Shown: positions 53,659 through 62,594, counted from the stretch's first letter. The stretch: 64,000 nt of DNA from SMYC01 sp965197495 (GCA_965197495.1 OZ240210.1:1922001-1986000), one strand, 5' to 3'. Notes: generated by a model not told the origin, from the letters alone. Made by a program: numbers and translations.

Positions 53659-54483
53659 TCGTCGAGATCGTGCGCCACCATCACGAGAACTGGGACGGCA
53701 CGGGATACCCAGACAGGCTCAAAGGTACGGCCATCCCGCTAGGCTCGCGCATTCTCTCAGTTGCCGACTGCTACGAAGCGTTGACCGCGCGGCGCGTCTA
53801 CCGGCGCTCGCTCAGCCGCGACGCGGCGATCACCATCATGAAGCGTGAAAAGCACAAATTCGATCCTGTCGTGTTCGAGCGCTTCCTCGACGTGATCCCG
53901 AAGCTCCAGCAGGAGCTGAAGTCGATCGAGGTGCGCTCGCTCTCGGAGCCGAAGGAGCATAGGGATCAAAAGCGCGCGCCGGACGTCGTCGGGACGCCGA
54001 AGGCCGCTACGCTGAGCAACTCGATCTCCGAGCCTCAGCAAGAGATTTTCACCCTGTTCGAGATTCTCCAGAACATCGGCAACTCGCTATCGCGCACGGA
54101 TACACTCACCATTCTGGCGTCCAAGCTCGAGAAGATCGTGCCCTTCACGACGCTCGTTATCTTTCTCGCGGAGGAAGGTACGGAAGAGCTCAAGCCGGCG
54201 CATATCGCGGGCGAGCACAAAGAGGCTTTCTCCGGGCTTTCGATCGAGATGGGGACCCGGCTCGCCGGTTGGGTGGCCGCGAATAACCGTTTTCTCTACA
54301 ACGTCCACCCCGGACCCGACACGATGGCTCTTCCAGAAGAGATCAAAAGCCTCTACGCGAACTCTCTGCTCGCGCCGCTCGTTCAAGGGGATCGCCGGCT
54401 CGGAACGATCGCTCTCTACATTGCCGGCGACGAACGCTTTACCGATGACCATATCCGGCTCATGGAGATCGTCGCCAACCGGG
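53652..54483 (+). pseudogene. HD-GYP plus GAF half of the same split c-di-GMP enzyme (inverted)
   Basis: It begins inside an HD-GYP domain: GPVVEIVRHHHENWDGTGYP, then ILSVADCYEALTARRVYR and DAAITIMKREKHKFDPVVFE. The N-terminal HD residues are missing. A GAF domain follows (FTLFEILQNIGNSLSRTDTL to DDHIRLMEIVANR). The last coding match is AACCGGG at 54477-54483, after which the frame runs into a repeat (to 54587). HD-GYP enzymes degrade cyclic-di-GMP. The natural continuation of VANR is the RASIARFEETQ that starts the GGDEF half on the minus strand. Confidence 0.78.
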
Positions 54484-54489
54484 GGACGC

Positions 54490-54590
54490 GGATCCTTTCA
54501 TCTTCTTGTTCTTTCTTTTTTTTCCTTTGCGCCTTTGCGCCTTTGCGCCTTTGCGTTACGCTTTTCTTAATATTGATTTGTTTTTGAGCG
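54490..54590 (+). repeat. Dispersed CTTTGCGCC repeat
   Basis: TTTCATCTTCTTGTTCTTTC, then three CTTTGCGCC-type units and GTTACGCTTTTCTTAATATT. The same block ends at 18520, 60872 and, inverted, 59845. It replaces the missing end of the GAF gene and lies 56 bases before ccsA. Confidence 0.6.
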
Positions 54591-54645
54591 GGTGCTGGGT
54601 GTAGCCGCAAATTGGAATCGGGCTTGTTATAGTGTGACCGATATT

Positions 54646-55470
54646 ATGGAAAGTGGGATTCAGGCTCAGAACATTATCCTGCCGACGCTCTACGCGCTGT
54701 TGTGGGCCGACTACGCACTCTTGTTCTTCCGCAACGACCTCTTTGCGGAACGGACCGCAAAACACCTGCTCCGCATCACGGTAGGCGCGCACGCGATCTA
54801 CCTCATGATGCGCTCGGTGACCTACCACCACTTTCCGTTCGCGACTGTTTTCGAAGCCTTCTCGGTGCTCGGGTTCTCTGTCATCGCCCTCTATCTGGTC
54901 ATCGAGTCGCGCATCGGTGTGCGGACGACCGGGTTTTTCATCATCGGCATTGTTTTCGTTTTTCAAATCATCTCCTCGGCCTTCGTGGAAGCGCCGGAGA
55001 GCTTCAGCGATCTCCTCTGGGAGCCCGCCTTCATCCTCCATGTGACGACAGCGCTCCTCGGTTATTCGGGGATGGCCATCTCCGCGGTCTACGGCCTGCT
55101 CTACCTGATGCTCTTTTACGACATCAAGAAGCACCGCTTTGGCCTCATCTACAAGCAACTACCGTCGCTCGAAGTCATGTCGAGCTTTACGTATCGTTCG
55201 GCCACGCTCGGTCTGGTCTTTCTCACCATCGCCATGGTGGGCGGGCTCGCATTGCTCGTGAGAGTCTACGGGACCTATTGGAGCTGGGATCCGAAGCTCA
55301 TGATCACGTTCATCGCCTGGCTCATTTACGGTCTCTGTGTCGCCGCGAGCCGCTTCTGGGGATGGTCGGCCAAACGGGTCGCCTTCACTTCGATCGCCGG
55401 ATTCGCGGTGATCCTCTTTTCGCTGATCGTCGTGAACCTCGTCTTTACCCGCTTCCACGAGTTCGTCTGA
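54646..55470 (+). CDS. ccsA: Cytochrome c assembly / haem-handling membrane protein CcsA (HemX type)
   Basis: From ATG 54646 the protein has 274 residues and about eight membrane helices. The CcsA haem-binding motif GTYWSWDPKLMITFIAW is present, and a conserved His is in FILHVTTALLGYSG. It moves or holds haem for cytochrome c maturation, or regulates HemA. Its stop overlaps the hemA ATG by one base (TGATG), so it is the first gene of the heme operon. An ATG-less extension to 54592 is not used. Confidence 0.85.
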   Translation: MESGIQAQNIILPTLYALLWADYALLFFRNDLFAERTAKHLLRITVGAHAIYLMMRSVTYHHFPFATVFEAFSVLGFSVIALYLVIESRIGVRTTGFFIIGIVFVFQIISSAFVEAPESFSDLLWEPAFILHVTTALLGYSGMAISAVYGLLYLMLFYDIKKHRFGLIYKQLPSLEVMSSFTYRSATLGLVFLTIAMVGGLALLVRVYGTYWSWDPKLMITFIAWLIYGLCVAASRFWGWSAKRVAFTSIAGFAVILFSLIVVNLVFTRFHEFV

Positions 55471-56756
55471 TGGATCTCATCGTCGTCGGGATGAACCACC
55501 GAACCGCGCCGATCGAGGTGCGTGAGCTCGTGGCTTTCTCGGAGGACGAGGTCCTCGACGTGCTCGCCCATACTCGCGAGGAGGACACGCTCTCGGAAGC
55601 GATCTTGCTCTCGACGTGCAACCGCACCGAGTTCTACGGGCTTTCGACGGATAACGGCGCCGCGGAAATGTACATCCGCAAACTGATCGTCGAGAAAAAG
55701 CACATCGACCTCGAAGCCCATCCGGGCTACGCCTATACGCTCACGCGCAACGAGTCCGTGCGTCACCTGTTGAGGGTCGCGGCGGGCCTCGACTCGCTCG
55801 TGCTCGGCGAATCGCAGATCCTGGGGCAGGTGCGGCGCGCCCATGAGCTCTCGCTCGAAAGCCGCGCCTGCGGCATCGTCCTCAACCGCATCCTTCACTC
55901 CGCCGTGACCGTAGGCAAGCGCGTGCGCAACGAGACCGCCATCGGCGCCGGCGCCGTCTCGGTGGCGGGCGCAGCTTCCGAGCTCGCAGGCAAGATTTTC
56001 GAAGACCTTAAGACGCGCAAAGTGCTCCTCATCGGGGTCGGCGAGATGGGCACGCTCACCGCGCGCCATATGGTCGAGCGCGGCGTCCGTCAGCTCGTCA
56101 TCGCGAACCGGACCTACAGCAAAGCGGAAGAGCTTTCGCAGAAGCTAGGCGGCAAAGCCGCGTCCCTCGATCGCCTCGAAGAGTGCTTGGCCGAAGCGGA
56201 TATCGTCATCAGCTCCACGGGCGCGACGGCGCCCATCGTGACCTGCGACACGATGCAACCCATCGTGAGCCGGCGGGGCGGCCACCCCATCTACGTCATC
56301 GACATCGCCGTGCCGCGCGATTTCGAGAGCACGATCGCCGACTTGGACGGTATATTTCTGCACGACATCGACGATATGGACGTGCTCGTCGATCGCAATC
56401 TCGAGAAACGCCGCGCGGAGATCCCGAAAGCAGAGGCCATCGTCGAGCACGAGCTCGAGAACTTCGGCTCCTGGCGGAGCTCGCTCGCCGCCACGCCGCT
56501 CATCAAGAAGATCCGCGAGCGCGTCGAAGCACTGCGCAAACAAGAGCTCGATCGCCATCAAAAAAGGTTCTGCCGTGACGATCGCGAGCAAGTCGACCTC
56601 TTGACCGAGAGCCTCGTCAACAAAATCCTTCACCCGCTCATGAACCATGTGCGCGATTGGAGCGACGCGGGCGAGCTCAGCGCCCTGCGTATCGACACAC
56701 TCTACGAGGCGTTCGACCTCGAACGCCCCGACGAGGACCCGAGCAAGAAGCACTGA
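55470..56756 (+). CDS. hemA: Glutamyl-tRNA reductase
   Basis: 428 residues. Nucleophile Cys50 is in LLSTCNRTEFYG; LDSLVLGESQILGQVRRAH is the family signature; the NADPH Rossmann motif is VLLIGVGEMG; and the dimerisation helices are C-terminal (TESLVNKILHPLMNHVRDWS). It makes glutamate-1-semialdehyde from glutamyl-tRNA, the first step of C5 tetrapyrrole synthesis. Followed by hemC after 5 bases. Confidence 0.96.
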   Translation: MDLIVVGMNHRTAPIEVRELVAFSEDEVLDVLAHTREEDTLSEAILLSTCNRTEFYGLSTDNGAAEMYIRKLIVEKKHIDLEAHPGYAYTLTRNESVRHLLRVAAGLDSLVLGESQILGQVRRAHELSLESRACGIVLNRILHSAVTVGKRVRNETAIGAGAVSVAGAASELAGKIFEDLKTRKVLLIGVGEMGTLTARHMVERGVRQLVIANRTYSKAEELSQKLGGKAASLDRLEECLAEADIVISSTGATAPIVTCDTMQPIVSRRGGHPIYVIDIAVPRDFESTIADLDGIFLHDIDDMDVLVDRNLEKRRAEIPKAEAIVEHELENFGSWRSSLAATPLIKKIRERVEALRKQELDRHQKRFCRDDREQVDLLTESLVNKILHPLMNHVRDWSDAGELSALRIDTLYEAFDLERPDEDPSKKH

Positions 56757-56761
56757 TACTG

Positions 56762-57673
56762 ATGCGCCCCATACGTGTCGGGAGTCGCAGGAGCGAGCTG
56801 GCGCTCATCCAGAGCCGGTTGGTCCTCGACGCCCTTCCTGGCGAAGCCGAGTTCGTCCTTATTCAGACACGCGGAGACCGCGTTACCGAACGGCCGCTCA
56901 ACCAAGTGGGGGGCGCCGGACTATTCATCAAGGAGATCGAGTCCGCGCTCCTCGAAGAGCGGATCGATCTCGCGGTCCACAGCATGAAGGACGTGCCCTC
57001 CCAGATCCCTGAGGGGCTCACGCTCGCAGCCACGACGAAACGTCTCGATGCGCGCGACGCGCTCGTGAGCCGGAGCGCGGACAGCTTGGCTTCGCTTCCA
57101 GAAGGAGCGAAGATGGCGACAGGAAGCTTGAGACGGCGCTCGCAGCTTCTCGCCGCGCGGCCGGACCTCCAGATCGAAGATCTCCGCGGAAACGTGGCGA
57201 CGCGGCTCGCGAAGTTCGACGCCTCGTCCTGGGAAGCCATCGTGCTCGCGGGCGCCGGGCTCGTGCGCATGGGGCTCAAGGAGCGCATCACGTCTTATTT
57301 CTCCGTCGACGAGATGATCCCGGCCGTCGGTCAGGGAGCGCTCGCGCTCGAAACGCGCGACGACGACGAGCTTCGCCATCGGCTCCGAGAGCTGAACCAT
57401 CCGGCATCCGAAAGCGCGGTCCTCGCGGAGCGCGCCTTTCTCGGCCGTCTTCAAGGTGGATGCCAGGTCCCGATTGGCGCCTATGGCGAGGTCGAAGCGG
57501 GTGAGCTTCGTCTTCGCGGGTTCGTGGGCTCGGTCGATGGCCGCCGCTATTTGAAACGTGAAAAGCGCGGCCCGATCGTCGCAGCGCCAGAGCTCGGGCT
57601 CGCGCTCGCTGAAGAGATGCTCGCGGCCGGCGCTTCGGAGATCATCCAAGAGCTGGCGGAAGTCGATGAATGA
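56762..57673 (+). CDS. hemC: Hydroxymethylbilane synthase (porphobilinogen deaminase)
   Basis: 303 residues from ATG 56762. It has RVGSRRSELALIQSRLV, DLAVHSMKDVPSQIPEG, the Arg-rich GSLRRRSQLLAARPDL, and Cys234 in LQGGCQVPIGAY, the dipyrromethane cofactor attachment site. It joins four porphobilinogens. Overlaps hemD by 8 bases. No hemB lies in the window. Confidence 0.96.
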   Translation: MRPIRVGSRRSELALIQSRLVLDALPGEAEFVLIQTRGDRVTERPLNQVGGAGLFIKEIESALLEERIDLAVHSMKDVPSQIPEGLTLAATTKRLDARDALVSRSADSLASLPEGAKMATGSLRRRSQLLAARPDLQIEDLRGNVATRLAKFDASSWEAIVLAGAGLVRMGLKERITSYFSVDEMIPAVGQGALALETRDDDELRHRLRELNHPASESAVLAERAFLGRLQGGCQVPIGAYGEVEAGELRLRGFVGSVDGRRYLKREKRGPIVAAPELGLALAEEMLAAGASEIIQELAEVDE

Positions 57674-58433
57674 CGGAAAGCCCCTGGCTGGCCGGCGCGT
57701 CGTCGTGACGCGCCCCGCGCGCCAAGCGGCGACCCTGGTCGCTCGGCTCGAAGCTCTCGGCGCGGAGGTCGTCCAAGCGCCGGCGATTCGCATCGAGCCA
57801 CCAGAGAGCTGGGTGCCTCTGGACGAGGCGCGCGCGCGGATGGACAGCTACGACTGGATCGTTTTCACGAGTGTCAACGGCGTGGAAGTCTTCTATGAGC
57901 GTGCCGGCACGATGCCGGCCGTGCGTTACGCCGCGATTGGACCGGCAACGGCGGAAGCCATCGCCGAGCGCGGCGCCCGCGCGGAAGTCGTCCCCGAGCA
58001 CTTCATCGCTGAAGCGCTGTTCGAAGCCTTATCGGAGCACACGGACGTGAAGGGCCAAAAGTTCCTGCTCCCTCGCGCGCACATCGCGAGAGAAGCGCTG
58101 CCGAATCTATTGCGCGCCGCCGGAGCAACGGTCGACATCGTCGCGGCCTATTGCACGTTGCCGGCGACGAAGGAAATCGCGCGCGCGGTGAAGCTCGTCC
58201 GCGAAGGCATCGTGGACGCGGTGACCTTCACGTCGGGCTCGACGGTGCGCGCGTTTTTCGACGGCGCGGACGAGGCGGTGCGAGCGCGCGCTGTCTCCGC
58301 GAGCATCGGCCCCATCACCACCGCGGCACTGCGCGCGGAAAGAGTCGAGCCGCAGATCGAGGCGGAGCGCTACACGACCGAGGGCCTCGTCGACGCGATC
58401 CGCAGCCACTTCTCGAAGCGAGCAGGCTGCTGA
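57666..58433 (+). CDS. hemD: Uroporphyrinogen-III synthase
   Basis: 255 residues. The family is poorly conserved, but RRVVVTRPARQA, YDWIVFTSVNGVEVF, AIGPATAEAIAERG, and VDAVTFTSGSTVRAFF plus IGPITTAALRAE fit the two-domain HemD fold. It follows hemC. The stop at 58433 comes directly before a REP repeat and hemL. Confidence 0.9.
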   Translation: MNDGKPLAGRRVVVTRPARQAATLVARLEALGAEVVQAPAIRIEPPESWVPLDEARARMDSYDWIVFTSVNGVEVFYERAGTMPAVRYAAIGPATAEAIAERGARAEVVPEHFIAEALFEALSEHTDVKGQKFLLPRAHIAREALPNLLRAAGATVDIVAAYCTLPATKEIARAVKLVREGIVDAVTFTSGSTVRAFFDGADEAVRARAVSASIGPITTAALRAERVEPQIEAERYTTEGLVDAIRSHFSKRAGC

Positions 58434-58436
58434 ATC

Positions 58437-58489
58437 CGACTTCGCCAAGGCTTCGTCGGGAGCTCGCCGAAGCCCGAAGGGCGGAGGGG
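58437..58489 (+). repeat. REP-like palindromic repeat, copy 2
   Basis: Nearly identical to the unit at 46565-46617 (TCCGACTTCGCCAAGGCTTC, then CTCGCCGAAGCCCGAAGGGC). Located between hemD and hemL in the operon. Confidence 0.65.
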
Positions 58490-58514
58490 AGCATCAAGCA
58501 CTAGAAGAGACACG

Positions 58515-59801
58515 ATGGGCAAGAGCGAAGAGCTGTTCCAGGAGGCCGCCCGATACATGCCGGGCGGCGTCAACTCGCCGGTGCGTGCGTTCCGTGGCAT
58601 CGAGATGGCCCCGCGTTTCATCCGCGAAGGCCGAGGCTGTCGCATCACGGACGAAGACGGCCAGGACTACATCGACTACATCGGCGCCTATGGGCCGCTC
58701 ATCCTCGGACATCGTCATCCGAGTGTCGTTGCGGCCTTGAAAGAAGCGGTCGACCACGGCACGGCGTTCGGTGCACCGACCGCCCTCGAAGTGCAGATGG
58801 CGAAGAGAGTCACCGAGCTCGTCCCGTCCGTCGACGTCGTCCGTATGGTGAGCTCCGGCACCGAAGCGACCCTCTCGGCCATCCGTCTCGCGCGCGCCGC
58901 GACGGGCCGCGACGGGATACTCAAGTTCGAAGGCTGCTACCACGGCCACGGCGACTCGTTTCTCATCAAAGCCGGCTCGGGAGCCTTGACGATGGGCGTT
59001 CCCGATAGCCCGGGCGTGCCCGCGGCGCTCGCTTCGTTGACCCACACCGCCACGTTCAACGACGTCGATTCGGTGAGGCGTGTGCTCGAAGCCGAGCCGG
59101 ACGCGATCGCCGCCGTGATCGTCGAGCCCGTCGCCGGCAACATGGGCGTCGTGGCGCCCGCAGAAGGCTTTCTCGAAGGCCTGCGGGCGCTTGCGACCGA
59201 GCACGGAGCTCTTTTGATCTTCGACGAGGTCATGACGGGCTTTCGCGTCAGTCGCGGCGGCGCTCAAGAGCTCTATGGCGTGACGCCCGACCTCACGACG
59301 CTCGGTAAAGTGATTGGCGGCGGCCTACCCGTCGGCGCCTATGGAGGACGCCGCGACCTCATGGAGCAGGTGGCCCCGGCGGGCCCCGTCTATCAGGCAG
59401 GAACGCTGTCCGGCAATCCGCCGGCCATGAGCGCGGGGCTCGCACAGCTCGAAGCCCTCGAAGCCTCGAACGCTTGGGAGCGCCTCGAATCAACCTCCGG
59501 GCGCCTCGAGACCGGGATCCGAGATATCCTCGCGGAGCTCGGCCTGCCGCTGGCTCTGAACCGCGTGGGCTCGATGATGACGCTCTTTTTCACCGAACGT
59601 GAGGTGACGAATTTCGAGCAGGCCACGAGTGCTGATACGAAACGCCACGCGCGTTTTTTTCGCAACATGCTCGACTGCGGCGTACACCTGCCGCCCTCCC
59701 AGTTCGAAGCGCTCTTCGTCTCACTCGCCCACGAGCAAGACGACCTCGACCGAACGCTAGAAGCCGTCCGCCAAAGCCTAAGAGCTACCTACGAGAATTA
59801 G
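58515..59801 (+). CDS. hemL: Glutamate-1-semialdehyde 2,1-aminomutase
   Basis: 428 residues. PLP-dependent class III aminotransferase fold with the phosphate loop SSGTEATLSAIRLAR, DEVMTGFRVSRGGAQ and the Schiff-base Lys265 in TLGKVIGGGLPVGAYGG. It makes 5-aminolevulinate from the HemA product, so both C5-pathway enzymes are in this operon. Site AGAAGAGAC upstream. Complete. Confidence 0.96.
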   Translation: MGKSEELFQEAARYMPGGVNSPVRAFRGIEMAPRFIREGRGCRITDEDGQDYIDYIGAYGPLILGHRHPSVVAALKEAVDHGTAFGAPTALEVQMAKRVTELVPSVDVVRMVSSGTEATLSAIRLARAATGRDGILKFEGCYHGHGDSFLIKAGSGALTMGVPDSPGVPAALASLTHTATFNDVDSVRRVLEAEPDAIAAVIVEPVAGNMGVVAPAEGFLEGLRALATEHGALLIFDEVMTGFRVSRGGAQELYGVTPDLTTLGKVIGGGLPVGAYGGRRDLMEQVAPAGPVYQAGTLSGNPPAMSAGLAQLEALEASNAWERLESTSGRLETGIRDILAELGLPLALNRVGSMMTLFFTEREVTNFEQATSADTKRHARFFRNMLDCGVHLPPSQFEALFVSLAHEQDDLDRTLEAVRQSLRATYEN

Positions 59802-59802
59802 C

Positions 59803-59853
59803 GTCAAGAGTAAGAAGAGGTCAATAGTAAGAAGAGATCAATAATAAGAAAAG
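59803..59853 (+). repeat. Three tandem 17-bp repeats
   Basis: Units are GTCAAGAGTAAGAAGAG, GTCAATAGTAAGAAGAG and ATCAATAATAAGAAAAG, directly after the hemL stop and directly before the inverted CTTTGCGCC repeat. Non-coding. Confidence 0.75.
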
Positions 59854-59880
59854 CGTAACGCAAAGGCGCAAAGTCGCCGA
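59845..59880 (-). repeat. Dispersed CTTTGCGCC repeat, inverted copy
   Basis: On the minus strand it reads GACTTTGCGCCTTTGCG and GTTACGCTTTTCTTATTATT. It lies on the 3' side of the group II intron relic; its partner copies lie on the 5' side. Confidence 0.6.
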
Positions 59881-59937
59881 GTGGAGTGCAGGCGCGTGTA
59901 ACCGTAGGGAGAGAGTGACCGACAATGCCTCTTTCGA

Positions 59938-60698
59938 TTAGCATGCGGGTTCCAAGTTCTCCCATAGTGCACGTTTCCTGCACCCCTTCTGAAATTCCGT
60001 ACGTCGGGTTTTCCCCAGTACGGCTTCAAACCGAGATTCAGCCGAGACCTTCACGACGACATAACGACAAGACACCGAGGTTAAGCGCGAGACCCGCATG
60101 CGCTCAGTATCGCGCCGCTTATACGCGGCCAAAGTCCGGGTATTGAGATCCTGTAGCCCAAAGGCATTTCTGACGGATCTCGTGGCTCGGACGACTCGGT
60201 CCAGAGGCCCTTGGCTCCCCAGGAGGTTATGTTGTCCTCCCAGCTCATCGCTTACTATGGCCTCATCCGACACTCTCGCCGGCTCCCTCTGGCTTATTTT
60301 CTTCGTCCATCGGGTCTTTGCCCTACGGTCTCGTATGGGCTGCGGGCGAGAGCTTCCCCAATTTAAGCAACGTGTCTGTTCCACCGCGCCATCTCCCGTA
60401 CCCCGGGTGGCTGGTCGGTTGCTCTTGGTCATTTCTTCACCGACCACTATGGCCTTATCCTTCTTTGCAAAGGCTCGGCGCTCAACCATGTCCACGCGCT
60501 CCGGTTCTAGCGTGGTTTGCGTAACGAGGCTGCAGAGTTCGCTTCATGCTACGGCTCGGTGGATTGCTTGCCCTACTCCGGCTAGGACGTTTACTTTCGA
60601 GCTTTCACCTCCAGGAGTCGCCTCCAGGAGGCGTCGAGTATACTACGCAGGCACATGACCAATTCCTGCGGCCGGACTTTCACCGGCAAGACACGCAC
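59938..60698 (-). ncRNA. Group II intron relic without a reverse transcriptase
   Basis: On the minus strand it starts GTGCG at 60698, with CCGGTGAAAGTCCGGCC just inside, typical of a domain-I start. Near the 3' end, GAAGCCGTACTGGGGAAAAC and CCGACGTACGGAATTTC (59991-60027) fold into a 34-nt hairpin of the domain V type. A small hairpin (GTGCAGGAAACGTGCAC) follows where domain VI should be. A chance reading frame has the KPDVRNFRRGAGNV phrase that I recall from other intron 3' regions. No reverse transcriptase motifs are present over its ~760 bases. A 185-residue open frame in the middle matches nothing. Confidence 0.6.
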
Positions 60699-60886
60699 CG
60701 TATGGGCTGCGGGCAAAGGCGCAAAGAAAAGAAGAACAAAATAAAAGAAGATGAGAGGGAGCGCTTTTGTCGCTGGTTTTCGGGAAGGCGCGGTAAGCGG
60801 TACTTTCATTTCTTTCTTTTTTTCCTTTGCGCCCTTGCACCTTCGCGCCTTTGCGTTACGCTTTTGTTATTTTTGATCCGGTTTGC
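60699..60886. repeat. Spacer with two CTTTGCGCC-type repeats in opposite orientation
   Basis: 60712-60775 (GCAAAGGCGCAAAG, then AAGAAGATGAGAGG and CGCTTTTGTCGCT) matches 18244-18290. 60800-60872 matches 18440-18520. The word CGTATGGGCTGCGGGC occurs at 60699-60715 and again inside the intron relic at 60332-60347. No gene. Confidence 0.55.
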
Positions 60887-61189
60887 TCAAAGTTCTATCC
60901 AGATGGACTCGCGGTCGATGCGGACTTGGTAGGTTTGGACTTTTGAGAGGGGGTTTACCGGGGAGCAGCCGCTTTCGAGCTCGAACTGCCACTGGTGCCA
61001 CGGGCACACGACAATTCCGTTGTCGATCGTGCCTTGGTGAAGCGGTCCGCCGCGATGCGGGCAGGTCTCGTCGAGGGCAAAAAAACGTCCTTCGTAGCAG
61101 AAGATCGCGATGCGCTTGTTCCCGAGGTCGACCGCGAGGCTCGTTCCCTCGGGGACATCCTCGAGCGCGGCGACGCGGTGATCGCTCAT
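60887..61189 (-). CDS. Rieske [2Fe-2S] ferredoxin-like protein
   Basis: 100 residues. The Rieske cluster ligands are CPHRGGPLHQG (Cys43, His45) and CPWHQWQFELESG (Cys62, His65). It has no other domain and no membrane anchor, so it is a soluble electron carrier or a small oxygenase/nitrite-reductase-type subunit. Its ATG overlaps the stop of the PHP phosphoesterase gene, so it is translationally coupled; partners cannot be named. Confidence 0.88.
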   Translation of the reverse strand: MSDHRVAALEDVPEGTSLAVDLGNKRIAIFCYEGRFFALDETCPHRGGPLHQGTIDNGIVVCPWHQWQFELESGCSPVNPLSKVQTYQVRIDRESIWIEL

Positions 61190-62013
61190 CGCGCCGCGGC
61201 GCGGAGCTTCTCGAACGCTTCTTCGGTGAGTTCGGCACAGCCGAGACGCGGCGGGCTATCGCCGAGGGGGCGATGGAAGTCCGAGCCGCCCGTCTTGAGA
61301 AGTCCGAGCTCCTCCGCGAGTCTCTCGTATCGCGCGACCTTCTCGGGCGTGTGATCGCAGTGATAGATCTCAAGGGCGTGCAGCTCGCCCGCGGTCATTT
61401 CGGGGATGAGCGTGTCGTCTCCAAGAAGGCCCGGATGCGCCAACGACGCGATGCCACCAGCGCGTCGAATGAGGTCGACGGCGTCCTCGAGCGTGACTTT
61501 GGGGTAACCGACATAAGCGGGCCCGTCTTCGCCAAGAAAGCGGGCAAAGGCCTCGGCCACATTCGCCACCTGGCCGGATTCGATGAGCACTTCCGCTACG
61601 TGCGGCCGGCCGACGGTTCCATGGCTCGACTTGGCGAAGACGGCATCGGCGTCGATGTCGATCCCCAGCTTTTCGAGCTTCTGGCACATCTGGTGGACTC
61701 GATCCACACGACGCCGGCTCGCTTCGATGAAAAAAGCGTTGAGCTCGGGGTCGTGTTCGTCGACGAAGAGCCCCAAAACGTGCACGGGCGCGTCGCCGAA
61801 ATGCGCGCTCACTTCGGCGCCGGCCACGATCTCGAGGCTGAGCCCATCGGCCTCGCGCTTGGCCTCAGCAACACCTTCAAGGGTGTCGTGATCCGTGATC
61901 GCCAACACCTTCAACTCCTGGGCTTTCGCCACACGCACCAACTCCGTCGGCGAGAGCTTTCCGTCCGACGCCGTCGTGTGCGCATGGAGATCGTAGAGCC
62001 CGAGTCCTTCCAT
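61186..62013 (-). CDS. PHP-domain phosphoesterase (RNase AM / YciV-like)
   Basis: From ATG 62013 the protein has 275 residues; the open frame to 62079 adds 22 unconserved residues. PHP metal ligands are visible: YDLHAHTTASDGKLSP, ITDHDTLEGV, EVSAHF plus VHVLGLF, ASLAHPGLLGDD and GGSDFHRPLGDSPPRLG. Family members hydrolyse nucleoside 3',5'-bisphosphates or short RNA 5' ends. Coupled to the Rieske gene. Confidence 0.88.
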   Translation of the reverse strand: MEGLGLYDLHAHTTASDGKLSPTELVRVAKAQELKVLAITDHDTLEGVAEAKREADGLSLEIVAGAEVSAHFGDAPVHVLGLFVDEHDPELNAFFIEASRRRVDRVHQMCQKLEKLGIDIDADAVFAKSSHGTVGRPHVAEVLIESGQVANVAEAFARFLGEDGPAYVGYPKVTLEDAVDLIRRAGGIASLAHPGLLGDDTLIPEMTAGELHALEIYHCDHTPEKVARYERLAEELGLLKTGGSDFHRPLGDSPPRLGCAELTEEAFEKLRAAAR

Positions 62014-62125
62014 GATTCCGTTTGTGCTCTTAAGCAGTGAGAACCCTTCATGGTAGGAAAGGTCCCAGTAGGTTGTCAACCCACCTCGACGAGCCAGTCA
62101 TGTGCCGACCGGCCGACCGACCGAG

Positions 62126-62155
62126 TTGACACGCTTTTTGCCGCCGGCCTATACT
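62126..62155 (+). promoter_or_regulatory. Sigma-70 promoter of the erpA operon
   Basis: TTGACA (62126-62131), 18-base spacer, TATACT (62150-62155): close to consensus. The 5' leader would be about 110 bases. The A/T and GTTTAAGC-rich leader has no obvious Fe-S regulator site that I can name. Confidence 0.7.
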
Positions 62156-62270
62156 GGGGATGTCTGAGCGTTTAGTCAGGTTTGCTGGATTACCCTGTCG
62201 TTTAAGCAGTTAAATCGGGCAAGGAGTTATCCCGGGGACCCGGCAATCGAGATTCTAGGAGAAGTACCGA

Positions 62271-62594
62271 ATGATTACTATTACGTCACTGGCAGCCGTG
62301 AAAGTGCAGGAGTTCCTCGCGCAGAACGGACGCCCCGAAGCTGCGCTTCGCGTGCGCGTCGTGGGCGGTGGCTGCTCCGGATTCCAGTACCAGCTCGCAC
62401 TCGACGACGCCGCTTCGGAAGGTGACGAAGTCTTCGAGCACGATGGCGTGAAGTTTTTGGTCGATCAACGCAGCCACCTCTACCTCGATGGCACGGAGAT
62501 TGACTACGTCGAAGACATTATGGGATCAGGGTTCCGTTTCAACAACCCGAACTCGACTGGAAGCTGCGGCTGCGGCGAGTCGTTTCAAGTCTAG
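62271..62594 (+). CDS. erpA: Iron-sulfur cluster insertion protein, A-type (ErpA/IscA)
   Basis: 107 residues. The A-type carrier signature has the three cluster-binding cysteines: Cys35 in VVGGGCSGFQYQL, and Cys99 and Cys101 in GSCGCGESF. It delivers Fe-S clusters to target proteins. Strong TAGGAGAAG site. First gene of a run with a ferredoxin, a membrane protein and a zinc-ribbon protein. Confidence 0.9.
   Translation: MITITSLAAVKVQEFLAQNGRPEAALRVRVVGGGCSGFQYQLALDDAASEGDEVFEHDGVKFLVDQRSHLYLDGTEIDYVEDIMGSGFRFNNPNSTGSCGCGESFQV

Noticed and set aside
60098..60658. 186-codon plus-strand open frame in the intron relic region
   Set aside because: Antisense to the intron-like RNA; no homology and no ribosome-binding site.
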